A stretch of 64,000 bases of DNA from CAVQFB01 sp963711675 (lineage in GTDB: Bacteria; Acidobacteriota; Terriglobia; Terriglobales; Acidobacteriaceae). Shown piece after piece: positions 31,872 to 40,294 of this stretch. The stretch lies in the NCBI GenBank assembly GCA_963711675.1, contig CAVQFB010000011.1, forward strand, positions 124,001 through 188,000, in the 5' to 3' direction. Each line of letters starts with the position of its first letter. Within the stretch, counting starts at the first letter, position 1. Both the position numbers and the translations under genes were made by a program. The notes under the pieces are model-generated. The model was not told the DNA's origin, did not search any database, and saw nothing but the letters and a program-made list of their open reading frames with translations.

Positions 31872-32751
31872 TTTGTCTGGAACGGTCAAACTCGTCGAGT
31901 GCCCCCGCGATGCCTGGCAAGGGCTGAAGGGGCAAATTCCTGCCTACCTCAAGACCGACTATCTGAAAGCTCTGATCGCCGCGGGTTTCAAGCACATCGA
32001 TGCGGTATCTTTCGTTTCGTCGAAAGCTGTGCCGCAGATGGCGGACTCAGAAGAAGTGTCGAAGGATCTGGATCCGCCCGATGACGTCGAGATCATCGGC
32101 ATTGTGGTCAATGAGAAGGGCGCACAGCGGGCAATTGCGACAAATGCCGTTCGCACGCTCGGTTTTCCGTATTCTGTTTCGCCCACGTTTCTGCGGAACA
32201 ACCAGCGCCAGACGCTGGAAGAGGCCATCGAAGAACTCGAAAAGATCAAGAACAAAGCCGCCGACGCCGGGCTCGAGGTGGTCGTCTACATTTCGATGGC
32301 CTTCGGCAACCCCTATGGCGATTTGTGGAACGCAGACGAGGTTGTGGAAGCCGTCGGCCTTCTGGAGTCGGAAGGAATAAAGATAGTGTCGCTCGCCGAC
32401 ACAGTAGGAACGGCCAGTGCGGAGCAGATCGGAAGATTGGTTGGCGCAGTGGTATCGAAGTACGGTTATCTCGAAATCGGTGTTCATCTCCATAGCCGGC
32501 CGGAACAGGCAGCAGACAAGATTGCGGCAGCGTATGATGCGGGCTGCCGGCGCTTTGATTCAGCCCTCGGCGGGTTGGGGGGATGCCCATTCGCGCAAGA
32601 CCAGTTGGTGGGAAACATCGCGACCGAGAAAGTGATCGATGCGTTGCGCGAACGCGGGGCGCAATTGCCAACGCTGAAACCGTTGGACACTTTGCTCAGA
32701 ATTTCGGCGGAGATCGGGGCGCGGTACACGTTGGCGGGCGTGGCCGATTGA
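31864..32751 (+). CDS. Hydroxymethylglutaryl-CoA lyase-like protein
   Basis: The 295-residue TIM-barrel enzyme has VECPRDAWQG at residues 10-19 (equivalent to VGPRDGLQ, keeping the catalytic Arg-Asp), FVSSKAVPQMADS, the HLHSRPEQA metal site and the lyase signature GGLGGCPFAQD with its catalytic Cys. HMG-CoA lyase splits HMG-CoA into acetoacetate and acetyl-CoA, the last step of leucine degradation. The GP-to-CP and GL-to-AW changes in the first motif are unusual, so a related acyl-CoA lyase is possible. The start GTG 31864 (or 31867) lies inside a family A repeat. Confidence 0.82.
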   Translation: MVNLSGTVKLVECPRDAWQGLKGQIPAYLKTDYLKALIAAGFKHIDAVSFVSSKAVPQMADSEEVSKDLDPPDDVEIIGIVVNEKGAQRAIATNAVRTLGFPYSVSPTFLRNNQRQTLEEAIEELEKIKNKAADAGLEVVVYISMAFGNPYGDLWNADEVVEAVGLLESEGIKIVSLADTVGTASAEQIGRLVGAVVSKYGYLEIGVHLHSRPEQAADKIAAAYDAGCRRFDSALGGLGGCPFAQDQLVGNIATEKVIDALRERGAQLPTLKPLDTLLRISAEIGARYTLAGVAD

Positions 32752-32773
32752 AAAGCTGGCAAATTTCTCCAAA

Positions 32774-32810
32774 GTTGTCATCCTGAGCGTAGCGAAGAAC
32801 CTGTTTCTGA
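32774..32810. repeat. Family B repeat before an enoyl-CoA hydratase gene
   Basis: GTTGTCATCCTGAGCGTAGC followed by GAAGAACCTGTTTCTGATG. The final ATG (32810) opens the next frame, but ATG 32831 is the more likely start. Confidence 0.6.
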
Positions 32811-32830
32811 TGAAGCGAACTAACGACACC

Positions 32831-33613
32831 ATGCCCTACAACACCATCGAACTTCGCTACGACGGCCCGGTCGCAACGATGACCCTGAACCGTCCTGACA
32901 AGCGCAATGCGATCAGTTTTGAACTGATCGACGATCTGCTGCACGCGCTCGACGACGTCGAGAAATCCGACGCGCTCGTGCTCATCGTCACCGGCGCCGG
33001 CAAAGCGTTCTGCTCGGGTATGGACCTGGAGAATCTGAAGTCTCTGCTCGGCCGGTCGCCCGAGCAAACGCGCCAGGATTCCGAAACCATGGTGCGGCTC
33101 TTCCGCACTCTTTACGAATTTCCCAAAGTCACGATCGCGGCGGTGAACGGGGCGGCCATCGCGGGCGGTACCGGGCTGGCATTGCTATGCGACTTCACGC
33201 TGGCTGTGCCGGAAGCGAAGTTCGGTTACACGGAAGTGCGCATCGGATTTGTTCCTGCAATCGTTTCCACCTTTCTGCTGCGCCAGGTTGGAGAGAAACA
33301 GGCGCGTGATCTCTTGCTCACCGGGCGCCTTTTCGGCGCGGATGAAGCGCTGCGGCTCGGCCTGATCAATGAAATTGTGCCGCCTGAAAATCTGATGACC
33401 CGGTCGCGCGAACTGGCGGCTCAGCTTCTGGAGAACAGCCCGACCTCGCTGCGCGTGACCAAGCAGCTTCTTACTGATCACGCACGCGCCGAAATCGATG
33501 CGCAGATCGAGACCGCAATCCGTGAAAATGCCGGCATTCGCTCGACCGCAGACTTTCGCGAAGGCATCACATCTTTCCTCGAGAAGCGCAAGCCGCGCTG
33601 GAGCGGACGATGA
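32831..33613 (+). CDS. Enoyl-CoA hydratase/isomerase, methylglutaconyl-CoA hydratase candidate
   Basis: The crotonase-superfamily protein of 260 residues shows VATMTLNRPDKRNAIS, the oxyanion loops GKAFCSGMDLENL and NGAAIAGGTGLALLCDF, and a Glu in FGYTEVRIGFVPA at the first catalytic position. Together with the carboxylase beta subunit and the lyase next door it could supply methylglutaconyl-CoA hydration in leucine breakdown; this is context inference. ATG 32831 is preferred over ATG 32810, which lies in a repeat. The stop overlaps the next gene's start (ATGA). Confidence 0.82.
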   Translation: MPYNTIELRYDGPVATMTLNRPDKRNAISFELIDDLLHALDDVEKSDALVLIVTGAGKAFCSGMDLENLKSLLGRSPEQTRQDSETMVRLFRTLYEFPKVTIAAVNGAAIAGGTGLALLCDFTLAVPEAKFGYTEVRIGFVPAIVSTFLLRQVGEKQARDLLLTGRLFGADEALRLGLINEIVPPENLMTRSRELAAQLLENSPTSLRVTKQLLTDHARAEIDAQIETAIRENAGIRSTADFREGITSFLEKRKPRWSGR

Positions 33614-34047
33614 GCACGCCATCGAATGGCCGTGTGGTCAACGAAACCCGGCTTCGTGTTCGCTACGCCGAGACCGATCAGATGGGAGTGGTCTATCATT
33701 CCAATCACTTCATCTGGTTTGAGGTTGGGAGGGTCGAATTGCTGCGGCAACTGGGATTTTCTTATCGCGACATGGAGAACGAAGACAAGTGCTTCATCGC
33801 AGTAGTGGATGCGCGCTGCCGCTACCGCGCACCGGCCCGCTACGACGACGAGATCATCGTGAGAACGTATTTGAAGAATGTGCGCGAGTCCGTAATTCAC
33901 TTCGGTTACGAACTTTTGCGTGCAAGCGACGACACCTTACTGGCTGAGGGCGAGACCACGCATATCGTGACCAATCAGGACATGCAGATTTCTGATCTGC
34001 CTGCGAAATACATGACTGTGTTTCGAAGCGCGGCCGCGCGAATTTGA
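33610..34047 (+). CDS. Hotdog-fold acyl-CoA thioesterase, YbgC/FadM-like
   Basis: The 145-residue single-hotdog protein has the catalytic motif RYAETDQMGVVYHSNHFIWFE, shortened here to RYAETDQMGVVYHSN, with the Asp of 4-hydroxybenzoyl-CoA thioesterases. The rest (RYRAPARYDDEIIVRTYL, LLAEGETTHIVTN) is typical of the family. It hydrolyses short or medium acyl-CoAs, possibly as overflow control for the preceding hydratase, with which it shares an ATGA overlap. Confidence 0.85.
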   Translation: MSTPSNGRVVNETRLRVRYAETDQMGVVYHSNHFIWFEVGRVELLRQLGFSYRDMENEDKCFIAVVDARCRYRAPARYDDEIIVRTYLKNVRESVIHFGYELLRASDDTLLAEGETTHIVTNQDMQISDLPAKYMTVFRSAAARI

Positions 34048-34088
34048 TCTAGATACTAGGTATTGGGTACTCGGGACTGGAAACTTCT

Positions 34089-35651
34089 TTGAATGCACTG
34101 CACATTAACGGAAACGACCTGACCCTGGAAGATGTTCGCGAAGTTGCCGTCGAGCGGCGGCCAGTGCTGCTACTCGCCGAGGCGCGGACCGCGGTCGACC
34201 GAGCGCGGGCAGTAGTCGACACGCTGGTGGCGAACAATCAAGTCTCCTACGCCATCACGACGGGAGTGGGCAAGCTCAGCGACGTCCGCATCGCTGGCGA
34301 TCAGATTCGCGAACTGCAGGTCAACCTGGTGCGATCCCACGCGGTCGGCGTGGGCGAACCTCTATCAGTTGCCGAGACTCGCGCCATGATGCTGCTGCGC
34401 GCGAACTCTCTCTCCAAGGGATACTCCGGCGTACGCGCGGCCGTAATCGATGCCATTTGCGAAATGCTGAACCGGGGTGTCACGCCGATGGTGCCGTCGC
34501 AAGGAAGCGTCGGCGCAAGCGGAGACCTCGCGCCTCTGGCCCACCTTGCGCTTGCTCTGATTGGCGAAGGTGAGTGCATTGACGAAAAAGGAGGCCGCGT
34601 TGCGGGTGCGGAAGCGCTGCGCCGTGCACAGATAAAGCCGCTGGTGCTCGAAGCGAAAGAAGCCGTCTCGCTGATCAACGGCACGCAGGCGATGCTGGGC
34701 GTGGGAATTCTAGCGCTGTTGGCGGCGGAAACTCTGGTCGATACGGCCGACGTCATCGGCGCGATGACCACGGATGCCTTGCGCGGAACCGACGTCGCAT
34801 TCGACGAGCGCATTCATAAGGCGCGCCCCCATCCCGGCCAACTCAAAACGGCCGAAAATTTGCGCAAGCTGCTCGAGGGCAGCCAGATTCGCGAGTCGCA
34901 TCGTGACTGCCAGCGGGTGCAAGACGCTTATTCTTTGCGCTGCATGCCGCAGGTTCACGGTGCTGTGCGCGACACGCTCGCTCACTGCCGTGAGGTCTTT
35001 GAGACTGAACTGAATTCCGCGGTCGACAACCCGCTGGTGTTCGCCAAACCACGCGCGGTGGGCACGCGCGGAACCGGAACCGTCATGGATGCCGCCGAGG
35101 GCGACATTCTCTCCGGAGGGAATTTTCACGGCGAGCCGGTCGCGTTCGCGCTGGATTTTCTTGGGATTGCGCTGAGCGCACTTGCGGGAATCTCCGAGCG
35201 GCGACTGGAGCGACTGGTGAATCCGGCGCTGAATGAAGGCCTGCCGCCGTTTCTTGCGCCGGGCGCGGGCTTGAACTCCGGATTCATGATGCCGCAGGTT
35301 ACCGCTGCGGCCCTGGTCAGCGAAAACAAAGTCCTGGCCCATCCGGCCTCGGTCGACTCGATCACGACCTCGGGAAATAAAGAAGATTACGTTTCGATGG
35401 GCATGACGGCGGCGATCAAGCTCAAGAAGATCGTCGAGAACACGCGCAACGCAATGGCGATCGAAGCCATGGCGGCGGCGCAGGCCCTCGACTTCATGGC
35501 GCCGCTGAAAACTTCAAGACGCCTGCTGCAGGCGCACGCGGCGATACGGGCGGTGAGTCCGACGATGGACAAAGATCGTGTGATGTACAAAGACTTCGAA
35601 CGGATTGCAGAAGTGATTGCCGCTGGGAAGATCGCGGAAGCGTTGCAGTAA
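34089..35651 (+). CDS. hutH: Histidine ammonia-lyase
   Basis: The 520-residue enzyme converts histidine to urocanate and ammonia, the first step of the Hut pathway. The self-processing MIO prosthetic group comes from Ala-Ser-Gly at 143-145 (GSVGASGDLAPLAH). NTGVG-like SYAITTGVGKLSD, FHGEPVA and NSGFMMPQ are also conserved. Length and order match HAL better than tyrosine or phenylalanine lyases. The start is TTG 34089. No other hut genes (U, I, G) are in this window. Confidence 0.9.
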   Translation: MNALHINGNDLTLEDVREVAVERRPVLLLAEARTAVDRARAVVDTLVANNQVSYAITTGVGKLSDVRIAGDQIRELQVNLVRSHAVGVGEPLSVAETRAMMLLRANSLSKGYSGVRAAVIDAICEMLNRGVTPMVPSQGSVGASGDLAPLAHLALALIGEGECIDEKGGRVAGAEALRRAQIKPLVLEAKEAVSLINGTQAMLGVGILALLAAETLVDTADVIGAMTTDALRGTDVAFDERIHKARPHPGQLKTAENLRKLLEGSQIRESHRDCQRVQDAYSLRCMPQVHGAVRDTLAHCREVFETELNSAVDNPLVFAKPRAVGTRGTGTVMDAAEGDILSGGNFHGEPVAFALDFLGIALSALAGISERRLERLVNPALNEGLPPFLAPGAGLNSGFMMPQVTAAALVSENKVLAHPASVDSITTSGNKEDYVSMGMTAAIKLKKIVENTRNAMAIEAMAAAQALDFMAPLKTSRRLLQAHAAIRAVSPTMDKDRVMYKDFERIAEVIAAGKIAEALQ

Positions 35652-35973
35652 GGCGTTCCACCACGGAGACACAGAGGCACAGAAGTCTTTATAGCTCCGT
35701 AGTATTTGCACAATCCCGTAAAGTAATTCACCCGCACCGACCAGAAAGCCAGTTCACTCGTCACAGACACCCTTTCACAACCTAACGTAAGACTAAGTTG
35801 GCAAGCCAACGGGAGGGCACGGCTTTAGCCGTGCCGGTCGAACCTCCTTATCCCGCGGCTTTAGCCGCTGAGGCAAACGGCCCCTTGAGCCAACCCCAAC
35901 GGAGACACGGCTTTCACCGCCGGGCACTGCCGCGCAGAAAGGGAGGGCACGGCTTTAGCCGCTGAGGGTTAAC
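35652..35973. repeat. Repeat stretch upstream of the RAYT gene
   Basis: No gene is seen. Family A occurs at about 35656-35684 (CCACCACGGAGACACAGAGG). Family C REP palindromes run from about 35811 to 35968: GGGCACGGCTTTAGCCGTGC, CGCGGCTTTAGCCGCTGAGG, and another GGGCACGGCTTTAGCCGCTG just before the RAYT start. Confidence 0.65.
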
Positions 35974-36467
35974 TTGTCTAAGCCTCCTCGTGATCACACC
36001 TCATCCAGTTGGAACGTTTACTTCGTAACTGCGAGCACATGGCAACACCGCTCACTTTTCCAGAGCGAACGCATGGCAGGATTGTTTATCAACACCCTGC
36101 TCCACTACCGTCGCGAACACAAATTCCTGCTCTGCGAGTTCGTCCTCATGCCCGATCACTTCCATCTTCTCCTTACTCCAACAGGAATCGCGATTGAACT
36201 GGCGGTGCAATTCATCAAAGGCGGGTTCTCATATCGGGTAAGGAAGGAACTGGGATTGAATCTGGAGGTATGGGAACGCGGTTACGTCGATCATCGCATT
36301 CGAAATCCAGACGACTACCACAGACATGCTGAGTACATTCGCCAAAACCCGTTGTCGCGGGCATTGTCGACAAACCACAAGACTATTCCTACTCTTCTGC
36401 ACGTATCGGTTGTGATTTGGACGGGTGCCCTCAGGGGCTAAAGCCCGATCTCTTTGAGATGGCATAG
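35974..36467 (+). CDS. REP-associated tyrosine transposase (RAYT, Y1_Tnp), frameshifted
   Basis: The IS200/IS605-like single-strand transposase carries the HUH motif in FVLMPDHFHLLLTP and family motifs NVYFVTAST, VWERGYVDHRIRN and HAEYIRQNPL. Such proteins recognise REP hairpins and nick single-stranded DNA; the catalytic Tyr is expected in the GYVDHRIR/YIRQN region. Near 36375 the frame shifts by -1 (or +2); the other frame continues PQDYSYSSARIGCDLDG and CPQGLKP to TAG 36465. The CPQGLKP end is encoded by the downstream REP itself. Uncorrected, the frame stops at 36441. REPs lie on both sides in inverted orientation. Confidence 0.8.
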
Positions 36468-36571
36468 CGGCACGGCTGAAGCCGTGCCCTCCCGTCGTGT
36501 CCTCTCGTCTGGATCGACGGGATCAGGTCGTTTAAGGGATTTCCTCCGTTCCTCCGCGACTCCGTGGTAAA
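36424..36571. repeat. REP (family C) downstream of RAYT, then family A copy
   Basis: CCCTCAGGGGCTAAAGCCC and GCACGGCTGAAGCCGTGCCC (36424-36495) are family C in the opposite orientation to the upstream copies. CTCCGTTCCTCCGCGACTCC (36543 onward) is family A. Confidence 0.6.
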
Positions 36572-36589
36572 AAATTCCCAGGTAGACTC

Positions 36590-37168
36590 TCATCCCGCCT
36601 TCGCCCCGCTCCCCTCCAACCCCAACTCTCCTGCGATCCCCTTCATCGCTTCGATGCAGAACGCAATGTGCTCTTCCAGATCGACACCCAACTCTGCGGC
36701 GCCTTGCACAATGTCATTCCGGTTCACGCTGCGGGCGAAGGCCTTGTCTTTCAGCTTCTTTCTGACTGACTTCGCCTCGACCTCGGCCAGCGACTTGCCC
36801 GGCTTCACCAATGCACATGCCGTAATGAATCCCGCCAACTCGTCGCATGCGAACAGAGCCTTCTCCATCTGGCTGTCGCGGGTAACGCCCGTATACTCCG
36901 CGTGCGACATGATCGCGCGCCGAATTTCCTCCGACTAGCCGCGCTCCTTCAGAATTTCGTTGCCGCGATACGGATGGTCTTCCAGGCTGGGGTACTTTTC
37001 GTAGTCGAAATCGTGAATCAGCCCGACCACGCCCCACAGCTTTTCATCGCCGCCAAGTTTGCGCGCGTAGGCGCGCATGCACGCCTCGACCGCCATAGCA
37101 TGTTTGCGCAAACTTTCGGACTGGGTGAACTCAGTTAGTAAACTCCACGCTCGATCGCGATCACTCAT
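36590..37168 (-). pseudogene. HD-domain hydrolase gene interrupted by an in-frame TAG
   Basis: The two halves lie in the same frame: 77 residues from ATG 37168 ending ILKERG, a TAG at 36935-36937, then SEEIRRAIMSHAEYTGV and on to the stop at 36590. Read through, they make one protein of about 192 residues with His in LRKHAMAVE, the HD pair in GLIHDFDYE, and DHPYRGNEIL. HD proteins of this type are metal-dependent phosphohydrolases; the substrate is unknown. A Tyr codon is expected where TAG stands, so this is a point mutation or base error, not a frameshift. Confidence 0.75.
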
Positions 37169-37353
37169 GGTTTCTTACCTGTTTTCTCCGGATTTTCTCC
37201 GTCCAATTTAGGATTTTCCGGAACTTCTGTACGGTTTGCTCCGAGAATTCCCTTGACATCCACAGGGTATCTACCGCAGATTACGCAGAACATCAGGAAG
37301 CTCCTAACCATTGAGCTCCAGGAGTAGCCCGCTCTGGCAACTCCCACATACAG

Positions 37354-37893
37354 ATGGCCACGACTCTTGCCCCGGTAGATTCCAGGGAGGTGGTTCGTTG
37401 CGATCGCTGTCTTTTGGTGCAATTCCGCACAACTAACAACCTTTGCCGCAGATGCCATGGTTCGCTCGACGAGGATGAGCCTGAAATTGTAATGGCTACA
37501 CCCCCGCCGCCGATGATGCCTGCCCATAATAATGGGCGCGGTCATCTGAACCTGGCGACTTCGATCCGTTCGCTGCGCTTGCGCAGCGGTTTGAGCCAGC
37601 GGCAACTGGCCGCCCGTATGTCCGTGCCCCGGACTTACGTTTCAAAGATCGAAAATGAAAAGGCCACCCCGACCCTTTCCTCACTGGAGCGGCTGGCGCG
37701 GGCGCTCGAAGTCACCGTGCCCGATCTGCTCAGCGGCGGCGAACGCAACCGGCAGGAGGAGATCCGCGAAATGATGCAGGACCAGTTTATCGCGGAGCTG
37801 CTGCCCTTTGTGACCTCGCTGAACGGGATGCAGATGTCGAGCATCCTGGCGCAGGTGCGCGACCTGACGGTACGGCCGCGCAGAAGTGCGTAA
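37354..37893 (+). CDS. XRE-family transcriptional regulator with N-terminal zinc knuckle
   Basis: The 179-residue protein starts with a four-cysteine zinc-ribbon pattern (RCDRCLLVQF, LCRRCHGSL) at about residues 16-37. A Pro-rich linker (ATPPPPMMPA) leads to a helix-turn-helix domain at about 70-125 (SGLSQRQLAARMSVPRTYVS, ENEKATPTLSSLERLARALE). The C-terminal 45 residues are helical. The architecture suggests a DNA-binding repressor whose target is unknown. A terminator follows about 140 bases downstream. Confidence 0.8.
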   Translation: MATTLAPVDSREVVRCDRCLLVQFRTTNNLCRRCHGSLDEDEPEIVMATPPPPMMPAHNNGRGHLNLATSIRSLRLRSGLSQRQLAARMSVPRTYVSKIENEKATPTLSSLERLARALEVTVPDLLSGGERNRQEEIREMMQDQFIAELLPFVTSLNGMQMSSILAQVRDLTVRPRRSA

Positions 37894-38033
37894 GCCTGAG
37901 GACAACCGGCAAGACTTTTGGCGCGACAACCATTCGTCGGTTGGGGTTAAAGTTGGTCGCGCTGCCTGCCGATTAGTGAGTCAGGATCGCTGATTGGCAG
38001 CTTCGATTTTTATCCGGGCAACCAGCTAACTGA

Positions 38034-38062
38034 GCCGGGATCGAAAGGTCCCGGCATTTTTC
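38034..38062 (+). terminator. Rho-independent terminator after the XRE gene
   Basis: GCCGGGA, an 8-base loop TCGAAAGG, TCCCGGC, then ATTTTTC. This is a compact, fully paired stem with a U-tail. Confidence 0.8.
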
Positions 38063-38167
38063 TTGCATGGTATGTACTTTCCCGGCGTCTACTCCCCACT
38101 CTTTCACGGGCAAGAGCGCCCGCGCCACACCCTGAATCCCCCCTCATCCTTCTTTCATCTACCTTGC

Positions 38168-39227
38168 ATGACTCCGGACACAAGCTCGAATTTTGTTTAC
38201 TCTTTGTCTGACCTCTCGGGTGCCGCCATTCAGCCTGGGGGGAGTGCGTTCTATAACCGACGCGGCTTTGCTCGACGCCTATTCTCTGGCGGTAACGGGA
38301 GCAGTCGAGAAGGTCAGCCCGTCGGTCGTAAATATTGAAATACATCAGTCTGTGCCGTCGCGCCGTCGCTCAGGACAACCGGGCGAGCCGCGCGAACGCC
38401 GCGGCGGGGGCTCGGGATTCATCTTCACACCCGACGGCCTGGTGATCACCAATAGCCATGTGGTCCACGATGCCAACCGCATCGAGGTCACGCTCGCGGA
38501 TGGACGGCGCTTGCCCGCCAGCACGATTGGTGACGACCCGGCTACGGACATCGCCGTTATCCGCATGGACGCGCCCAACCTGGTCGCCGCGACGCTGGGC
38601 GATTCGCAGCAGCTTCGTGTGGGACAGCTGGTGATCGCCATCGGCAATCCTTATGGATTTCAGTCGACCGTTACAGCGGGTGTGGTCAGCGCGCTGGGAC
38701 GATCGCTGCGCTCTTATTCCGGCCGGCTCATCGACGACGTTGTACAGACCGACGCGTCGCTCAACCCCGGGAACTCAGGCGGGCCGTTGGTGGCCTCCGA
38801 CGGGCGCGTGGTCGGAGTGAATACCGCTACGATTCTGCCAGCGCAAGGAATCTGTTTCGCTATCGGGATCAACACTGCGAAATTTGTGGCCAGCCGCCTG
38901 CTGCAGGCGGGGCGCATACGCCGCAGTTACATCGGAGTCTCGGCGCAAACCGTCCCCATCCATCGCCGGCTCGTTCGGTTTTATGACTTGCCGAAAGAAA
39001 GCGGTGTGGTCGTACTCTCGGTGGAGAACCCCAGCCCGGCTCAGACTGCGGGCCTGCGCGAAGGCGATTTGATCGTGGCGCTCGATGGCCAGGCCGTCGC
39101 TGGCGTGGACGATCTCCACCGCGTGCTTACCGACGCCCGGGTTGGGATCCGCTCAACCATGACGGTTCTGCGACGCACGGAGAAACTGGAACTGAACGTG
39201 GTACCCGAGGAATCGAGGGACGCGTAG
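38168..39227 (+). CDS. HtrA-like S1C serine protease with one PDZ domain (one +1 frameshift)
   Basis: The protease domain has its triad in VITNSHVVHDA, PATDIAVIRMD and NPGNSGGPLV. A single C-terminal PDZ follows (VENPSPAQTAGLREGDLIVAL). There is no signal peptide or anchor, so the protein may be cytoplasmic, unlike the HtrA encoded at 3313. The intact frame opens at GTG 38193, but joining ATG 38168 through the six-G run at 38237-38242 (read as five) gives a cleaner N-terminus of 352 residues in total. Gly/Arg-rich RRRSGQPGEPRERRGGGS precedes the protease fold. Confidence 0.82.
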
Positions 39228-39299
39228 AGTCTGTGGACAGTCATCAAACTATGCCATTATCGAATTAAAGATGGCCTTTTGCCGACGGGAATTGTCGCT

Positions 39300-39385
39300 C
39301 CTAACCACGAAGAGCACGAAGGAACACAAAGGGAAGTCCTGAAAGCAAGAATCTTCGTGAGACTTCGTGTCCTTCGTGGTTTAAG
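39300..39385. repeat. Inverted pair of family A-like repeats
   Basis: ACCACGAAGAGCACGAAGGA at the left and TTCGTGTCCTTCGTGGTTTA at the right are inverted with respect to each other, with about 30 bases between. They form the leader region of uppS. Confidence 0.55.
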
Positions 39386-39463
39386 CGGTTTCCGGAGGGC
39401 TTTGAAGCTCCATTGCAACCAGCGTAATCCCTGTGTTAGCTTCGCTAGCAGCAGAGGTTACGC

Positions 39464-40282
39464 TTGCAGGCAACAATACCCGCGGGGCTTGATCGCAAGG
39501 AAACCGAAGTTTACCGGCGACTCGATCCCAAGCGGCTTCCCAAGCACATCGCCATCATTATGGACGGCAACGGGCGCTGGGCCCGGCGGCGGCACATGCC
39601 GCGCATTGCCGGCCATCGCGCCGGCGTGTCCTCGGTGCGCTCGACCGTCGAGACCGCTGCCCGCATCCATATTCCCGCGCTCACGCTTTACGCCTTCTCG
39701 GAGGAAAACTGGAAGAAGCGCCCCAAAAGCGAAGTTGATTTCCTGATGCGGCTGCTCTGCCGCTATCTCAAGGCCGAAGTGCCTACGCTGAACAAGAACA
39801 ATATCCGGCTGGAATATATCGGACGCCAGCACGAACTTCCTCCTGACGTACAGGCGCAGATGGAGTGGGCCCGCCAGGCAACCGGAAGCAACACCGGCAT
39901 GGTGCTGACCCTGGCCCTAAATTACAGCGCGCGTTCGGAGATCGTGGACGCCTTTCGTTCGCTGGTGGAAGCGGCCATGAGTAACGGCGGTCTCAACCAT
40001 CTGCACGTTGATGAAGAAGCCGTGTCCCGGCACTTTATACCGGGGCACCTGCCCGACCCTGACCTTGTCATCCGCACCAGCGGTGAAATGCGGCTCAGCA
40101 ACTTTCTTCTCTGGCAGCTTGCCTACGCAGAAATCTATGTGACCCAAACGCTCTGGCCCGATTTTCGCGGCACGCATCTGCTCGAGGGTATCGAGGAATT
40201 CCAGAAGCGCGAACGCCGCTACGGCGGCCTGGGCCAGGATCACGCCACCAACCACGACCACGCCGCCAAGGCGCGGACCTGA
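39464..40282 (+). CDS. uppS: Isoprenyl transferase (undecaprenyl diphosphate synthase)
   Basis: The enzyme builds the C55 lipid carrier for peptidoglycan by cis-prenyl addition. The signature IAIIMDGNGRWARRR puts the catalytic Asp at 34, followed by GHRAGV, LYAFSEENWKRP-like LYAFSEENWKKRP and DLVIRTSGEMRLSNFLLWQ. The last 20 residues (His/Asp/Thr/Ala-rich) extend past the family end. The start is TTG 39464 after GAGG; homology starts about 20 residues in. It begins the uppS-cdsA-dxr-rseP run seen in many bacteria. Confidence 0.93.
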   Translation: MQATIPAGLDRKETEVYRRLDPKRLPKHIAIIMDGNGRWARRRHMPRIAGHRAGVSSVRSTVETAARIHIPALTLYAFSEENWKKRPKSEVDFLMRLLCRYLKAEVPTLNKNNIRLEYIGRQHELPPDVQAQMEWARQATGSNTGMVLTLALNYSARSEIVDAFRSLVEAAMSNGGLNHLHVDEEAVSRHFIPGHLPDPDLVIRTSGEMRLSNFLLWQLAYAEIYVTQTLWPDFRGTHLLEGIEEFQKRERRYGGLGQDHATNHDHAAKART

Positions 40283-40294
40283 GGCGCTCACTAC

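Noticed and set aside
36935..36937. TAG read as pyrrolysine
   Set aside because: HD hydrolases have no such residue at this position and no pyl genes or stem-loop are seen; Tyr loss is simpler.
37165..37605. 146-codon frame antisense to the XRE gene
   Set aside because: It is a shadow of the well-supported regulator gene, with no homology features of its own.
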